Shown: piece by piece, positions 26,494-35,358 of the stretch
Numbering within the stretch: position 1 is the stretch's first letter
Layout of the letters: every line of letters starts with the position of its first letter
Assembly (NCBI GenBank): GCA_024695725.1
Contig: JAILHQ010000020.1
Coordinates: 1-40,432 of the forward strand
Reading direction: 5' to 3'
Origin: Cyanobacteria bacterium RUI128
GTDB taxonomy: Bacteria > Cyanobacteriota > Vampirovibrionia > Gastranaerophilales > Gastranaerophilaceae
Length of the DNA stretch: 40,432 nucleotides
Translations under genes and position numbers: made by a program
The notes under the pieces: generated by a model
What the model was told of the DNA's origin: nothing
What the model saw: only the letters and a program-made list of their open reading frames with translations
The model's database searches: none

Positions 26494-28155
26494 ATGAAAG
26501 AGATTGAAGTAATTGCACCTATTAAAAAACCTGAGGATATCGAAACATTTATTCCTCACGTAAAGTGTCGTGATTTCTACGTTTACCACCATAAATTTCT
26601 GAACAATAATTTTGAATATATTCATGAATTTATAGATATTGCCCACAAAAACAACTGCAGAATATATCTCAATTTTAAACACAACATTACGGAAGAAGAT
26701 TTAAAAGAGATAAAAAAGTTTATCCGATATCTTAAGACAACTGATATCGACGGAATCTTCATCAACAGTTTCGCAATAATTGAAGGCATCAAGTGTTTTA
26801 AACTTCCTTACAGGGTTATCGCAGATTCATACTTTGATATTCACAACCTTCAGGGAATAGACTTTCTGAACAATTTCCATAAGATTGACCAGATAATTAT
26901 TACTGAAGAAATCTATATGAAGAACATTGCAAAAATCAAAAAATACACCAACATATCACTTGCAATTGATTCCGACAACCTGCCATGGTGCGCTGAAGAT
27001 ATTAAGGCACTCGGAGCAATAGACAATGTGGTTATAAAGGGTAAATTTGAGAGCTCTGACGACATCTTAGAGGGCATTGAGCTTGTCGAGAAGATACTCG
27101 ATAAGCCTAAGATGTTTAAGAACCAAAAACTGCCGTTTAAACACGTCAGAAAAAGTATTTATCAGACAAACCATTTTTCGGGGGAAATGATAAGCACAGA
27201 CGGGAAAGATTTCAAGTTCAGCAGACACATTCTTAAACACGAATGGAGTGTCACACGTTCGAGAATACGACCGGAAATTGTTGAAAGAATCAAAAAAGAT
27301 GAATTACCAGTTCCCCGAATCAATCTGAGATTATCAAGACTTGAACACATAAACAGGCTTAAACGTTATCTTAAAAGATTAAAATACAACCCTATATACT
27401 CTATTGAGTACGGAGAATTGCTCTCAACGAAAGACTTGTCAACAAGCAGTTACAGTGAAATCATCGACAAGGTAAAACGTTTCTGTGCATCAAGCGGGGT
27501 TAAATTCCATTTATCTACCCCGAAGATCTTAATTGAACGTGATTTTGACAGGGTATATGAATACAGTAAAAGTCTTATTTTGCTTGACCCGAAACCTGAT
27601 TTGCTGATTATAAACAATATCGGATATTTTTGGGCGGTAATAAACGATCCGGATTTGGCTGACATACCTATTGAAATCGGGCAGGGTATAAACCTGCTGA
27701 ACAGTATGTCCATCAATTGCCTGAATCAGTTACGAAGAATAGAATCAATCGACTTTACTTCATTTGAAAAGGTTGAAAACATACTGAAAACGGTAAAAGC
27801 TCTGAAAAACAATATTCCGGAACGTAAACTTACCATAGCGGGAAACAAAAAAATACCATCACTTGGTTTGTGTCCGCTGAACAATGACAGTGCAATTATT
27901 TCCAGATTAAGATGCCCTGCACCTTGCCATAAGGGAAGTTTCGCACTAAAAGACCCATCTCTTAAGAAGATCATACCATTCACATGTGACGGATTCTGCA
28001 GGATGCACATGTTTGAAGATGAAGTCCTGCAAGACTTTGATAATCTTGAAACGTACATAAATGCCGGAATAAACGAGTTTGTATTCGACTTTTCAAACCT
28101 TGCACCGTCTTATATTTCGGTTCTGCTGACCAAGCTTTTAAACAAAATGGCATAA
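26494..28155 (+). CDS. Peptidase U32-family protein
   Basis: 553 aa, started at ATG 26494 (MKEIEVIAP) because the upstream TTG lies in the promoter. Two barrel-like halves, with a C-terminal region that has the U32 Cys pattern: GLCPLNN, RCPAPCHKG and FTCDGFCRMHM. In well-studied U32 proteins (UbiU/UbiV, TrhP, RlhA) comparable Cys hold an iron-sulfur cluster and the proteins hydroxylate RNA or quinone precursors; true protease activity is rarely shown. Which role applies here is unknown. The family assignment rests on the C-terminal pattern and overall length. A bidirectional terminator follows at once. Confidence 0.65.
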   Translation: MKEIEVIAPIKKPEDIETFIPHVKCRDFYVYHHKFLNNNFEYIHEFIDIAHKNNCRIYLNFKHNITEEDLKEIKKFIRYLKTTDIDGIFINSFAIIEGIKCFKLPYRVIADSYFDIHNLQGIDFLNNFHKIDQIIITEEIYMKNIAKIKKYTNISLAIDSDNLPWCAEDIKALGAIDNVVIKGKFESSDDILEGIELVEKILDKPKMFKNQKLPFKHVRKSIYQTNHFSGEMISTDGKDFKFSRHILKHEWSVTRSRIRPEIVERIKKDELPVPRINLRLSRLEHINRLKRYLKRLKYNPIYSIEYGELLSTKDLSTSSYSEIIDKVKRFCASSGVKFHLSTPKILIERDFDRVYEYSKSLILLDPKPDLLIINNIGYFWAVINDPDLADIPIEIGQGINLLNSMSINCLNQLRRIESIDFTSFEKVENILKTVKALKNNIPERKLTIAGNKKIPSLGLCPLNNDSAIISRLRCPAPCHKGSFALKDPSLKKIIPFTCDGFCRMHMFEDEVLQDFDNLETYINAGINEFVFDFSNLAPSYISVLLTKLLNKMA

Positions 28156-28186
28156 AAAAAAGAGAAGTTTTAAACTTCTCTTTTTT
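28155..28186. terminator. Bidirectional terminator between the U32 gene and lpxA
   Basis: AGAGAAGTTT (28161-28170) and AAACTTCTCT (28172-28181) form a 10-bp stem flanked by an A-run (28154-28160) and a T-run (28181-28186). It serves the rightward U32-family gene and the leftward lpxA. Confidence 0.9.
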
Positions 28187-28202
28187 ATTATCACCTTAAT
28201 AA

Positions 28203-29009
28203 TTATTCATCTTCAAGACTTCTGAAACCTGATTTATGGTTCTTAAGAGTAACCCCTCTTTTTGAAGTCTGAACAAATTCAATCATTTCTTCAACAAGTG
28301 AATTAATTTTACCGTCTTCCTTGATTTTTTCGATAGCCTGAGTTGTATTGTATTCATCAGATATGAGATATTTGAAGGCATGACGTGCAATATTAATATC
28401 ATCCATTGAATACCCTCTGCGTTTCAGGGCGACGACATTTAAGCCTCTTGCAACAGGTGGTCTGCCTTCACCTTTTGAGAACGGTAAAATATCCTGTCTA
28501 GCAGCAGAGAAACCGCTGATAATAGCCATCTTACCGATTCTGATGTTTTGATGGAAAACACTCATACCGCCGATGAACGCACCAAAACCGACATGGATAT
28601 GTCCGCCTAAAGTAACGAGGTTAGCCAAAATCACCTCATCTTCAAGCACGCAGTTGTGAGCAACATGAGAACCAACCATCAGCAAACATTTATTCCCGAC
28701 CCTTGTGGTGAAATCACCGCAAGCTGCACCTCTGTGAATAGTAACATTTTCTTTTATTATTGTACCGTTACCGATCACAACCTTTGTTTCTTCGCCTTTG
28801 TATCCCAAATCCTGAGGTTCAGAACCAATTGTAGCAAAAGGACTGATGGTACAATCTTCACCGATTTCAGAATATTCTATATATGCATTCGCAATAACTC
28901 TTGTTCTTGCACCGATTTTAACATTTTTACCAATAACTACATTAGGACCTATTATCGCTGTTTCGTCAATCTGAGCTGACGGATCAATAATTGCTGTTTT
29001 ATCTATCAT
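28203..29009 (-). CDS. lpxA: Acyl-ACP:UDP-N-acetylglucosamine O-acyltransferase
   Basis: 268 aa. First step of lipid A synthesis, adding a 3-hydroxyacyl chain to UDP-GlcNAc. The left-handed beta helix of hexapeptide repeats is plain (IIGPNVVIGKNVKIGA), with the catalytic-His segment GSHVAHNC, LANLVTLGGH, and IGGMSVFHQ as in E. coli LpxA. I start at ATG 29009 (MIDKTAI) because TTGGAGAGAG is the ribosome-binding site for it; the TTG 12 bases upstream is part of that site. LpxB/C/D are not in the window; lpxK is 6 kb to the left. Confidence 0.95.
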   Translation of the reverse strand: MIDKTAIIDPSAQIDETAIIGPNVVIGKNVKIGARTRVIANAYIEYSEIGEDCTISPFATIGSEPQDLGYKGEETKVVIGNGTIIKENVTIHRGAACGDFTTRVGNKCLLMVGSHVAHNCVLEDEVILANLVTLGGHIHVGFGAFIGGMSVFHQNIRIGKMAIISGFSAARQDILPFSKGEGRPPVARGLNVVALKRRGYSMDDINIARHAFKYLISDEYNTTQAIEKIKEDGKINSLVEEMIEFVQTSKRGVTLKNHKSGFRSLEDE

Positions 29010-29106
29010 TTCTCTCTCCAATTTTACGTATCTAACAGTAAAAGTATAATATAAATAATGCTTTTTTTTGATTTTATTTATATTATTTTAATATGAGCAA
29101 AACAGA

Positions 29107-31353
29107 TTAGTCCTTATCGCGCAGATATTTATCTATATTTTGCATAACAACATCTGTGCTTTCATTCAGTCTTTGTTCTCTTTCATAACTTGTTTCACTG
29201 GCAGGATTTGATCTCGGATCAGCATACGGAATCGGATTTTTCCAGTCAATTTTCGGAACATAAGTTCTTGGTACTACATCATAGTCGCTCTGATTAGGGT
29301 CTTTCGGTTTATTACCGTTACCCTGCGGATACATGCCCGTATTCGCACCTTGTTCAGGCGGCATATACGGATTGTTATTACCGGATACATTGACAGATAC
29401 ACCATTTACGCTATCCCACTGAGTTGGCTGAGCGTTTTGCTTGCTGCCCTTTGAGCCCTGTTTAAGGATACCTCTTCTGACGAGTTCCTGTTTAATTATA
29501 TTACTGTCGTCTAAACTTTCTTCATCGACATTTTTTAAGCCTTTTACCGCTTCAGGATCAGGCGCAACATTAGTTAATCTGTATTCATATTGAAGTTGTT
29601 TAAGTGCATCACCTTTGTGAGCCTTTTCGTATTCTTCTTTTATTTTTTCAGGGTCATAAGCTTTTCCGAATAATGCTGTTGTAATACCTGAGAAGACTTT
29701 ATCTACAATCGGCTGGAAGACTGCCATATAAAGAGCGAATCTCAAAGGATAGCCAACGCAGTTTCTGAGGAAGTTAGGCATTTTACCCTTGAAGTTAGCA
29801 ATTTTAGCAGCACGTTTTGCAGCACCCGTTAAAGCCTCGGTATTACGTCTAAACGGTTCTTTCTGACCAAGACCAATACTCAGGAAGCTTGCTACCTTGC
29901 TTAATACCTTTTGGAAACCTTTTGGTGCAGTACCCGCATTCTTAAGTGATTCTACTGCTTTCCAAGCATTATTATAATGAGCATGAGATTTAAACAAACC
30001 TGCTTTTGCCTGTTCATTGAAGGTCTTGAGTGCAGCTTCATAAGCTTTGACCTGAGCCTGTGACTTGCCTAAGTTTTTAAGACCGTTAACAGCATGCATA
30101 CCCTTCAAAGCAATCGGCATAGCGATTACCCAGGACATTGCATCCATCAAACCATGAACGGCAGTACCGACTTTTTGTTCTTTCGGTGCATCTATTGTAT
30201 TCTTAACCGCATCACCGAGGAAGAAGGCAACGAATAATGTGTTGAATAATCCTCCGCCGAATGTCAGACCTCTCATACCGAGTTTTGACATTCTTGGTAA
30301 GAATTTACCTATCTTACTTGTCGGTTCAAATATACTTTTAACTTTATTAGCGTATTGAGATAATCTTGAAGAATATCTTGTTGCATTTCCTATTGCCTGA
30401 TTAATTAACTGACCGTTAGCTTCTGGATTTGCAGTAACAGCTTCTAATGTACCCTTTGTTAATCCCATAGCACGGAGTTTAAGGCCTCTCAGGGTATTTG
30501 CTCTGTAATTTGCAGTAAGTTCACTGATTTGCCCGATTCTTCTGGTAAGGAAGTTCCTTTCGATAGGTGTCAAATTAGGAGAAGCCAAAGCTGCCTGATA
30601 TTTCTGTAATTGAGCGAGCATTGCAGCCTCACGTGCTTCAACGGTTGCAACCATATTAGCGTGTCCTAGATCTGCGCCGATTTTACCTAACAGAAATTCT
30701 TCAATCGCTCTGCCCTGATTTTTTATTCTTCCGAGAGCATTGGTGCCGTATTTTGCCTTTAAAGCCTCAATTTCAGCTTTTGTAGCACCTGCTTCGTTTA
30801 ATGTTTTTGGACCTTTTGTAACATATTCCTGAATCTTTGCTGATGCTTCTTTTAAATCAGCCTCATTTTGTGTTTCAAGGAAGTTTGTAACCAATTTTGA
30901 TTCCGGTTTAGTCGGAGTTTTTTGCATTGCACTGAGGGAAGGATGTCTGTCTATAAAGTTCTGAATATTTGACTTTATTGTTCTTCCGTGAGAACGCAAA
31001 GTATCTATAAACGGATTTCTTACAATCCAAGTTCTTGATATTTTGTCTCCAAGTTTACCCAGTCTGCCGACAAGGCTGTGTTCGTATTTGCCCGAATTAG
31101 CCTTATCATAAAGAGTTGTACCAAGATGCAAACCGCCCCAAGTAGGAATAATATATCTTAAAAATTTCTGACCAAAGCTCATCTCCGGCGGCGGTGCCTG
31201 CAAATTATTGGTATAGGTATCAGCAGATGGAGTATAATCTACTGCATTCGGGTTAGCCTTAAATGCAACTCTTTTTTGTTTCTCAGACGAAACAAGTTTC
31301 TGTTCGTCAACAGAAACACTGTTATTGAGATTTGAGTTTACATTTTCAAGCAT
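29107..31353 (-). CDS. Large helical protein, unknown function
   Basis: 748 aa, starting at MLENVNSN (31353, with GGGAA upstream). Residues 1-60 are polar and disordered and contain VAFKANP and MSFGQKF. A central region of about 450 residues is Ala/Lys-rich and helical, with hydrophobic segments (GLFNTLFVAFFLGDAV; MSWVIAMPIAL; LRFALYMAVFQPIV) that may cross a membrane. The last 150 residues are Pro/Asn/Gln-rich and disordered. No signal peptide and no family I recognise. A perfect HLR1-type box lies 88 bases upstream, as for the GLUG genes, so it may belong to the same regulon. Confidence 0.75.
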   Translation of the reverse strand: MLENVNSNLNNSVSVDEQKLVSSEKQKRVAFKANPNAVDYTPSADTYTNNLQAPPPEMSFGQKFLRYIIPTWGGLHLGTTLYDKANSGKYEHSLVGRLGKLGDKISRTWIVRNPFIDTLRSHGRTIKSNIQNFIDRHPSLSAMQKTPTKPESKLVTNFLETQNEADLKEASAKIQEYVTKGPKTLNEAGATKAEIEALKAKYGTNALGRIKNQGRAIEEFLLGKIGADLGHANMVATVEAREAAMLAQLQKYQAALASPNLTPIERNFLTRRIGQISELTANYRANTLRGLKLRAMGLTKGTLEAVTANPEANGQLINQAIGNATRYSSRLSQYANKVKSIFEPTSKIGKFLPRMSKLGMRGLTFGGGLFNTLFVAFFLGDAVKNTIDAPKEQKVGTAVHGLMDAMSWVIAMPIALKGMHAVNGLKNLGKSQAQVKAYEAALKTFNEQAKAGLFKSHAHYNNAWKAVESLKNAGTAPKGFQKVLSKVASFLSIGLGQKEPFRRNTEALTGAAKRAAKIANFKGKMPNFLRNCVGYPLRFALYMAVFQPIVDKVFSGITTALFGKAYDPEKIKEEYEKAHKGDALKQLQYEYRLTNVAPDPEAVKGLKNVDEESLDDSNIIKQELVRRGILKQGSKGSKQNAQPTQWDSVNGVSVNVSGNNNPYMPPEQGANTGMYPQGNGNKPKDPNQSDYDVVPRTYVPKIDWKNPIPYADPRSNPASETSYEREQRLNESTDVVMQNIDKYLRDKD

Positions 31354-31441
31354 AATTATTCCCAAATATTCCTTAACTCTTACTTCTACTAAGTATTTTT
31401 TTTGAGAAAATTTGCTTATATAAAAAATTTTATCTGTTTTT

Positions 31442-31459
31442 TTTACAAAATTTTACAAT
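31442..31459 (+). promoter_or_regulatory. HLR1-type direct repeat before the 748-aa gene
   Basis: TTTACAAA-AT-TTTACAAT matches (G/T)TTACA(T/A)(T/A)-N2-(G/T)TTACA(T/A)(T/A) at every defined position. It lies 88 bases before the leftward start at 31353 and 82 bases before the rightward radical SAM start at 31542, so it could serve either. The orientation relative to the leftward gene is the same as at the other three sites. Confidence 0.6.
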
Positions 31460-31541
31460 GCACTTCAACCGATTTTCAGTCTTTTTCAGAAAATATCTTG
31501 ATTTCAAATCTTTATGTGTGACAATAATAAAGAGGTTTACA

Positions 31542-32165
31542 ATGTCTGATAACAACTTAGTTTATATTTTAGATGGAAAAATTTATATCAATTTAACTAA
31601 TATGTGTACTAATGACTGTATTTTTTGCCTCAGACAACAAAAAGATGACGTAGTCGGAACACATATGTGGCTTAAATCAGAGAAGATTACGGCAGATGAC
31701 GTTATTGAACAGTTGAAACCTCATACAGAAAAGTTTCCGAAGGGCATTACCTTCTGCGGCTACGGTGAACCTACAATGAAATTTAACGTTTTAAAAGAAG
31801 TTGCCGCTTATATCAGACAAAATTACCCTGACACATATATAAAAGTTAATACTAACGGGCATGGAAACATAATAAATAAGAGAGATATTTTACCTGAATT
31901 AAAAGGCCTTATTAACGAATTTTCAATAAGCCTTAACGCACAAAATAAGGAATTATACAACACACTGTCAAAACCGGGAGTAACTGACGGTTACGACCAA
32001 ATGCTCAGTTTTGCAAAAGAGGCTGTTGAATTAGGTTTCAAAACAACAATGTCCGTTGTTTCAAAATACAAAGACTACGATGTAGATCTGGAAGAATGTG
32101 AGAACATCGCAAAAAGTATTGGTGCAAACTTCCGAAACAGGGAATATATACCGAACGGGTACTAA
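31542..32165 (+). CDS. Radical SAM protein, TatD-associated type
   Basis: 207 aa from ATG 31542, chosen because AGAGG (31531-31535) precedes it and homology begins here. The cluster motif C-x3-C-x2-C is at Cys22, 26 and 29 (MCTNDCIFC), followed by FCGYGEPT and KVNTNGHGN, which are typical of a small radical SAM enzyme. The short length and the ending RNREYIPNGY-type tail remind me of the family often found beside or fused to TatD nucleases. Its substrate is unknown and no tatD lies here. The acyl-CoA ligase gene follows after 58 bases. Confidence 0.8.
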   Translation: MSDNNLVYILDGKIYINLTNMCTNDCIFCLRQQKDDVVGTHMWLKSEKITADDVIEQLKPHTEKFPKGITFCGYGEPTMKFNVLKEVAAYIRQNYPDTYIKVNTNGHGNIINKRDILPELKGLINEFSISLNAQNKELYNTLSKPGVTDGYDQMLSFAKEAVELGFKTTMSVVSKYKDYDVDLEECENIAKSIGANFRNREYIPNGY

Positions 32166-32223
32166 TTCCAAACAAAGATTTAATCAGACAAAAACCATAA
32201 ACAAAAAGAAAGGAACACAAAAA

Positions 32224-34386
32224 ATGACAGCAAATTTAGACAAAATTATGAAGCCAAAATCAATTGCGGTTATTGGTGCTTCAACAAAAGAACACACTAT
32301 CGGTTCTGACATTATGAAAAGATTACAGGAATACAAATTCAACGGTAATATCTACCCTGTAAACCCTAAAGGCGGTATTATCGAAGGATTACAAGCATAT
32401 ACAAATGTTCTTGAAATCCCTGGTGAAGTCGATTTAGCTATTATCGTTGTAAACGCTAAATTCGTTCTTGATACAATCGATCAATGCCATCAAAAAGGTA
32501 TCAAAGGTCTTTGTATTATCACAGCAGGCTTCAAAGAAACAGGTAAAGAAGGTGCTGAAGCTGAAAAACAACTTTTAGCAAAAGTTCAAGAATACGGTAT
32601 GAGATGTGTAGGTCCTAACTGTTTAGGTGTTGTTAACACATTACCTGAAGTAAGACTGGACGGTTGTTTCGCTGAATCACTTCCAGAAAGAGGACACATC
32701 GGGTTCGTTTCCCAATCAGGTGCTTTAGGCGGCGGTATCCTTAACATTCTTAAGGACTTGAACCTTGGTTTCGCTCAGTTCATTTCAATTGGTAACCAAG
32801 CAGACGTTAACGCTGAAACTGCTATTGAATACTGGGAAAATGAAAAAGACGTTGAACAAATTTTGTTATACATGGAATCAATACAAAACCCTGCTAACTT
32901 CAGAGAATTAGCAACAAGAGTAACAAAGAAAAAACCTATCTTAGCTCTTAAGGCAGGTCGTTCAGCAGCAGGTGCTTCTGCAGCATCTTCACACACCGGT
33001 TCTTTAGCAGGTGCGGATAAAGCAGCAGCAGCATTATTACAACAATCAGGTGTTATAAGAGAATTCTCTCTTGAAAACTTATTTGCAACTGCAAAAGTAT
33101 TTGCTAACTGCCCTATTCCAAAAGGCGACAGAGTTGCTATCATCACTAACTCTGGCGGTCCTGGCATTATGGCAACAGATGCTGTTTGTGAATACGGTAT
33201 GCAAATGGCTAAGATTACTGATGCAACAAAAGATAAGTTAAGAAGTTTCTTACCATCTGCAGCATCAGTTAAGAACCCTATCGATATGATTGCATCAGCA
33301 CCTATCGAACACTACAAACAAACATTAGAAACAGTTATTGCTGATGAAAACGTTGATATGATTATTTGTATCTACTTACCATTCTTAGGCTTGAAGGATA
33401 TTGACGTTGCTAAGGCATTGATGGAAATCAAGGCTGCTAATCCGCAAAAACCTGTTATTGGTGTATTCATGACAACAAGCGAATTCTTCCAGAAGTTGTC
33501 TGATATGGATGTTAATATGCCATTCTTTATGTACTCTGAACAGGCTGCTGACGGTTTGAACAGACTTAATCAACAAAGATTATGGATGGAAAGACCTGAA
33601 GGCAAAATCCCTTGCTATGACGTAGACAGAGCTAAGGTTGAAGCTATCATCAAGGGTGCATTAAAAGAAGACAGAGCTCAGTTGACTACATTAGAATCAA
33701 TTGACGTTCTTCAGGCATACGGTATCAGAGCTTGTAAATACGGCTTAGCAACTAACGAAGAAGAAGTTGTTAACCTCGGTAACTCTATCGGATACCCTGT
33801 TGTTATGAAGATGACTTCAAAAACTACATCTCACAAAACTGATGTAGGCGGTGTTGTTGTTAACATCAAATCAGAAGAACAATTAAGAAACGAATATAAA
33901 GGACTTTTATCAAGACTTGAAGCAAAAGGCTTATTAGAAGGTCTTGAAGGTGTAATCATTCAAGAAATGGTTAAGGGTTCAAGAGAAATGGTTTGCGGTA
34001 TCGCAACAGACCCTCAATACGGTCCAATGATGATGTTCGGTCTTGGCGGTGTCTTCGTAGAAGTAATGAAGGACGTTACCTTCAGAATTGCACCTCTTAC
34101 AGATGTTGACGCTTCTGAAATGATTAAGTCAGTTAAGGCATACAAATTATTAGAAGGTGCTAGAGGTACAACTCCTGCTCAAATGGATCAAATCCAGGAA
34201 ACATTGCTGAGATTATCTCAATTAGTAAGCGATTATAAATTCATCGACGAATTAGATATCAACCCACTGTTGATTTCTGAAACAACCGGTGAAGGTATCG
34301 CAGTTGACGGCAGAATCAAGGTTCGCATGGAAGAAGCAAGAAAAGCTCTTGGCTGTGCAGAATCTTGCGCTTGCGGTTGCTGCTAG
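32224..34386 (+). CDS. ADP-forming acetate/acyl-CoA ligase, fused alpha-beta
   Basis: 720 aa from ATG 32224 (MTANLDK), preceded by AGAAAGGAAC. Makes ATP from an acyl-CoA, ADP and phosphate, the substrate-level phosphorylation step of fermenting cells. The CoA-binding domain opens with KSIAVIGAS (12-20). The phosphohistidine is His257 in SSHTGSLAG. The ATP-grasp (beta) domain covers about 490-710, with GYPVVMKM, KTDVGGV and LDINPLL. No acetyltransferase domain. Unusual is the C-terminus GCAESCACGCC, with five Cys in 11 residues (711, 715, 717, 719, 720), absent from the family as I know it. Codon use looks adapted for high expression. A structured 3' region and terminator follow. Confidence 0.92.
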   Translation: MTANLDKIMKPKSIAVIGASTKEHTIGSDIMKRLQEYKFNGNIYPVNPKGGIIEGLQAYTNVLEIPGEVDLAIIVVNAKFVLDTIDQCHQKGIKGLCIITAGFKETGKEGAEAEKQLLAKVQEYGMRCVGPNCLGVVNTLPEVRLDGCFAESLPERGHIGFVSQSGALGGGILNILKDLNLGFAQFISIGNQADVNAETAIEYWENEKDVEQILLYMESIQNPANFRELATRVTKKKPILALKAGRSAAGASAASSHTGSLAGADKAAAALLQQSGVIREFSLENLFATAKVFANCPIPKGDRVAIITNSGGPGIMATDAVCEYGMQMAKITDATKDKLRSFLPSAASVKNPIDMIASAPIEHYKQTLETVIADENVDMIICIYLPFLGLKDIDVAKALMEIKAANPQKPVIGVFMTTSEFFQKLSDMDVNMPFFMYSEQAADGLNRLNQQRLWMERPEGKIPCYDVDRAKVEAIIKGALKEDRAQLTTLESIDVLQAYGIRACKYGLATNEEEVVNLGNSIGYPVVMKMTSKTTSHKTDVGGVVVNIKSEEQLRNEYKGLLSRLEAKGLLEGLEGVIIQEMVKGSREMVCGIATDPQYGPMMMFGLGGVFVEVMKDVTFRIAPLTDVDASEMIKSVKAYKLLEGARGTTPAQMDQIQETLLRLSQLVSDYKFIDELDINPLLISETTGEGIAVDGRIKVRMEEARKALGCAESCACGCC

Positions 34387-34479
34387 CGAAATTCTGGACG
34401 GATGAAATCCGGTATGCGAAGGACGCAGCGAATACAGACGAAGTCTAATGAGCGACAGTCCTGAGCACAAAGGAATTTC
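34387..34479 (+). ncRNA. Structured 3'-UTR element, possible RNA
   Basis: Directly behind the ligase stop. A closing stem GAAATTC (34388-34394) / GAATTTC (34473-34479) encloses a GGAC (34396-34399) / GTCC (34458-34461) pair and three hairpins: CGGA-TGAAA-TCCG (34399-34411), GTATGCG-AAGGA-CGC with a bulge and ATAC (34412-34435), and AGAC-GAA-GTCT (34436-34446). G+C is clearly higher than in other intergenic DNA here. No open frame on the plus strand. It could be a stable RNA processed from the mRNA, a regulatory 3' UTR, or a dispersed palindromic repeat. The fold is drawn by hand. Confidence 0.4.
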
Positions 34480-34509
34480 AAGACAGCGGTAAATATAATA
34501 TTTAATTTC

Positions 34510-34537
34510 AAAAGGTACGGGAAACCGTACCTTTTTT
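34510..34537 (+). terminator. Intrinsic terminator of the acyl-CoA ligase transcript
   Basis: GGTACGG (34514-34520), loop GAAA, CCGTACC (34525-34531), then six T (34532-34537). With the flanking A and T bases the stem reaches 11 bp. Confidence 0.95.
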
Positions 34538-34648
34538 GTTTTGATTTTCAATAAAATAATGTAACAAAAACTTAACAAATAGCAAATTTTCCAAAAACAA
34601 TTACTTAGTAAAAATGTATATGTGTGTATTTAAGTAAAGGTTGTTCAT

Positions 34649-35353
34649 TTGTCTTCAGGTTTCGCAGATCCGATAAGATATGCAGTATTCGGCTTGATGA
34701 ATACGGAAAAGGCCAACAACACAATGCGTGTTGACAGAAAAGAACGTGGTCTTGTTGCACTGTTGCAGGCAAAAAATGCGGCAAGTGACATCCTTGATTT
34801 GTCAAAAACAAGAACGGGGGTTGTAGCAGAAGGGCTGCAGGGCGTATCCGAAGGGTTGCATGCAGCACAAGAAGGAAGTAAAGCATTTAACATGCTGTGC
34901 AAGGGCGTGAATTATGTATCTAAGTTGGTTAACCCTATACTTGTCGGGGCAAGTATCGTAAGAGCGTGGAAATCAGATGATAAAAAATCTGCAGCGCTGA
35001 GAGAAGGCGGAGCAATGACATTTATGCTGGGCGGAGAATGGGCATACAAACGCCTGTTCGGTCTGGGCGGCTATAAGGCTTGCTATAAAAACTTCAAGAT
35101 TACTGATATGGCAGTTAAGGGTGCGAAAAATATTATTAAATCAAGCAAATTTTTAAGCAAACTTCCAATGGGCAAATTTGGCGGTCTGCTTAAAGCTCTC
35201 GGCTTTATTGCAGTATCATGCGGAATGTTTGAAATCGGAAGTAAAGTTGGTCAGGCTGTTGCCAATAGAACAACAGCAAAGACTTATGCAGAAAATCACA
35301 ATAAACCCGAATATTTAAAAACGTTACAAAAAGAATACAAAATGAGTGCGTAA
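34649..35353 (+). CDS. Helical membrane-associated protein, unknown function
   Basis: 234 aa. The start is TTG 34649, supported by AAAGG (34636-34640) 8 bases upstream; the next in-frame Met comes 16 residues later. Several moderately hydrophobic helices (VNPILVGASIVRAW; EGGAMTFMLGGEWAY; LLKALGFIAVSCGMF) alternate with Lys-rich segments. No signal peptide. I do not recognise a family; in composition it resembles the proteins at 12658-13455 and 29107-31353. One HLR1 half box (GTTACATT, minus strand, near 34560) lies 80 bases upstream, without its partner. Confidence 0.7.
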   Translation: MSSGFADPIRYAVFGLMNTEKANNTMRVDRKERGLVALLQAKNAASDILDLSKTRTGVVAEGLQGVSEGLHAAQEGSKAFNMLCKGVNYVSKLVNPILVGASIVRAWKSDDKKSAALREGGAMTFMLGGEWAYKRLFGLGGYKACYKNFKITDMAVKGAKNIIKSSKFLSKLPMGKFGGLLKALGFIAVSCGMFEIGSKVGQAVANRTTAKTYAENHNKPEYLKTLQKEYKMSA

Positions 35354-35358
35354 AATTA

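Noticed and set aside
30000..31353. Phage tape-measure protein for the 748-aa helical protein
   Set aside because: No phage structural genes, integrase or attachment sites lie nearby, and the flanking genes are housekeeping genes.
32098..32223. Longer N-terminus of the acyl-CoA ligase
   Set aside because: The extra residues overlap the radical SAM gene in another frame and are unlike the family; ATG 32224 has a good ribosome-binding site.
34387..34479. Hammerhead or other self-cleaving ribozyme
   Set aside because: CTAATGAGCGACAG recalls the hammerhead CUGAUGA core, but the core bases and the GAAA partner are not in place.
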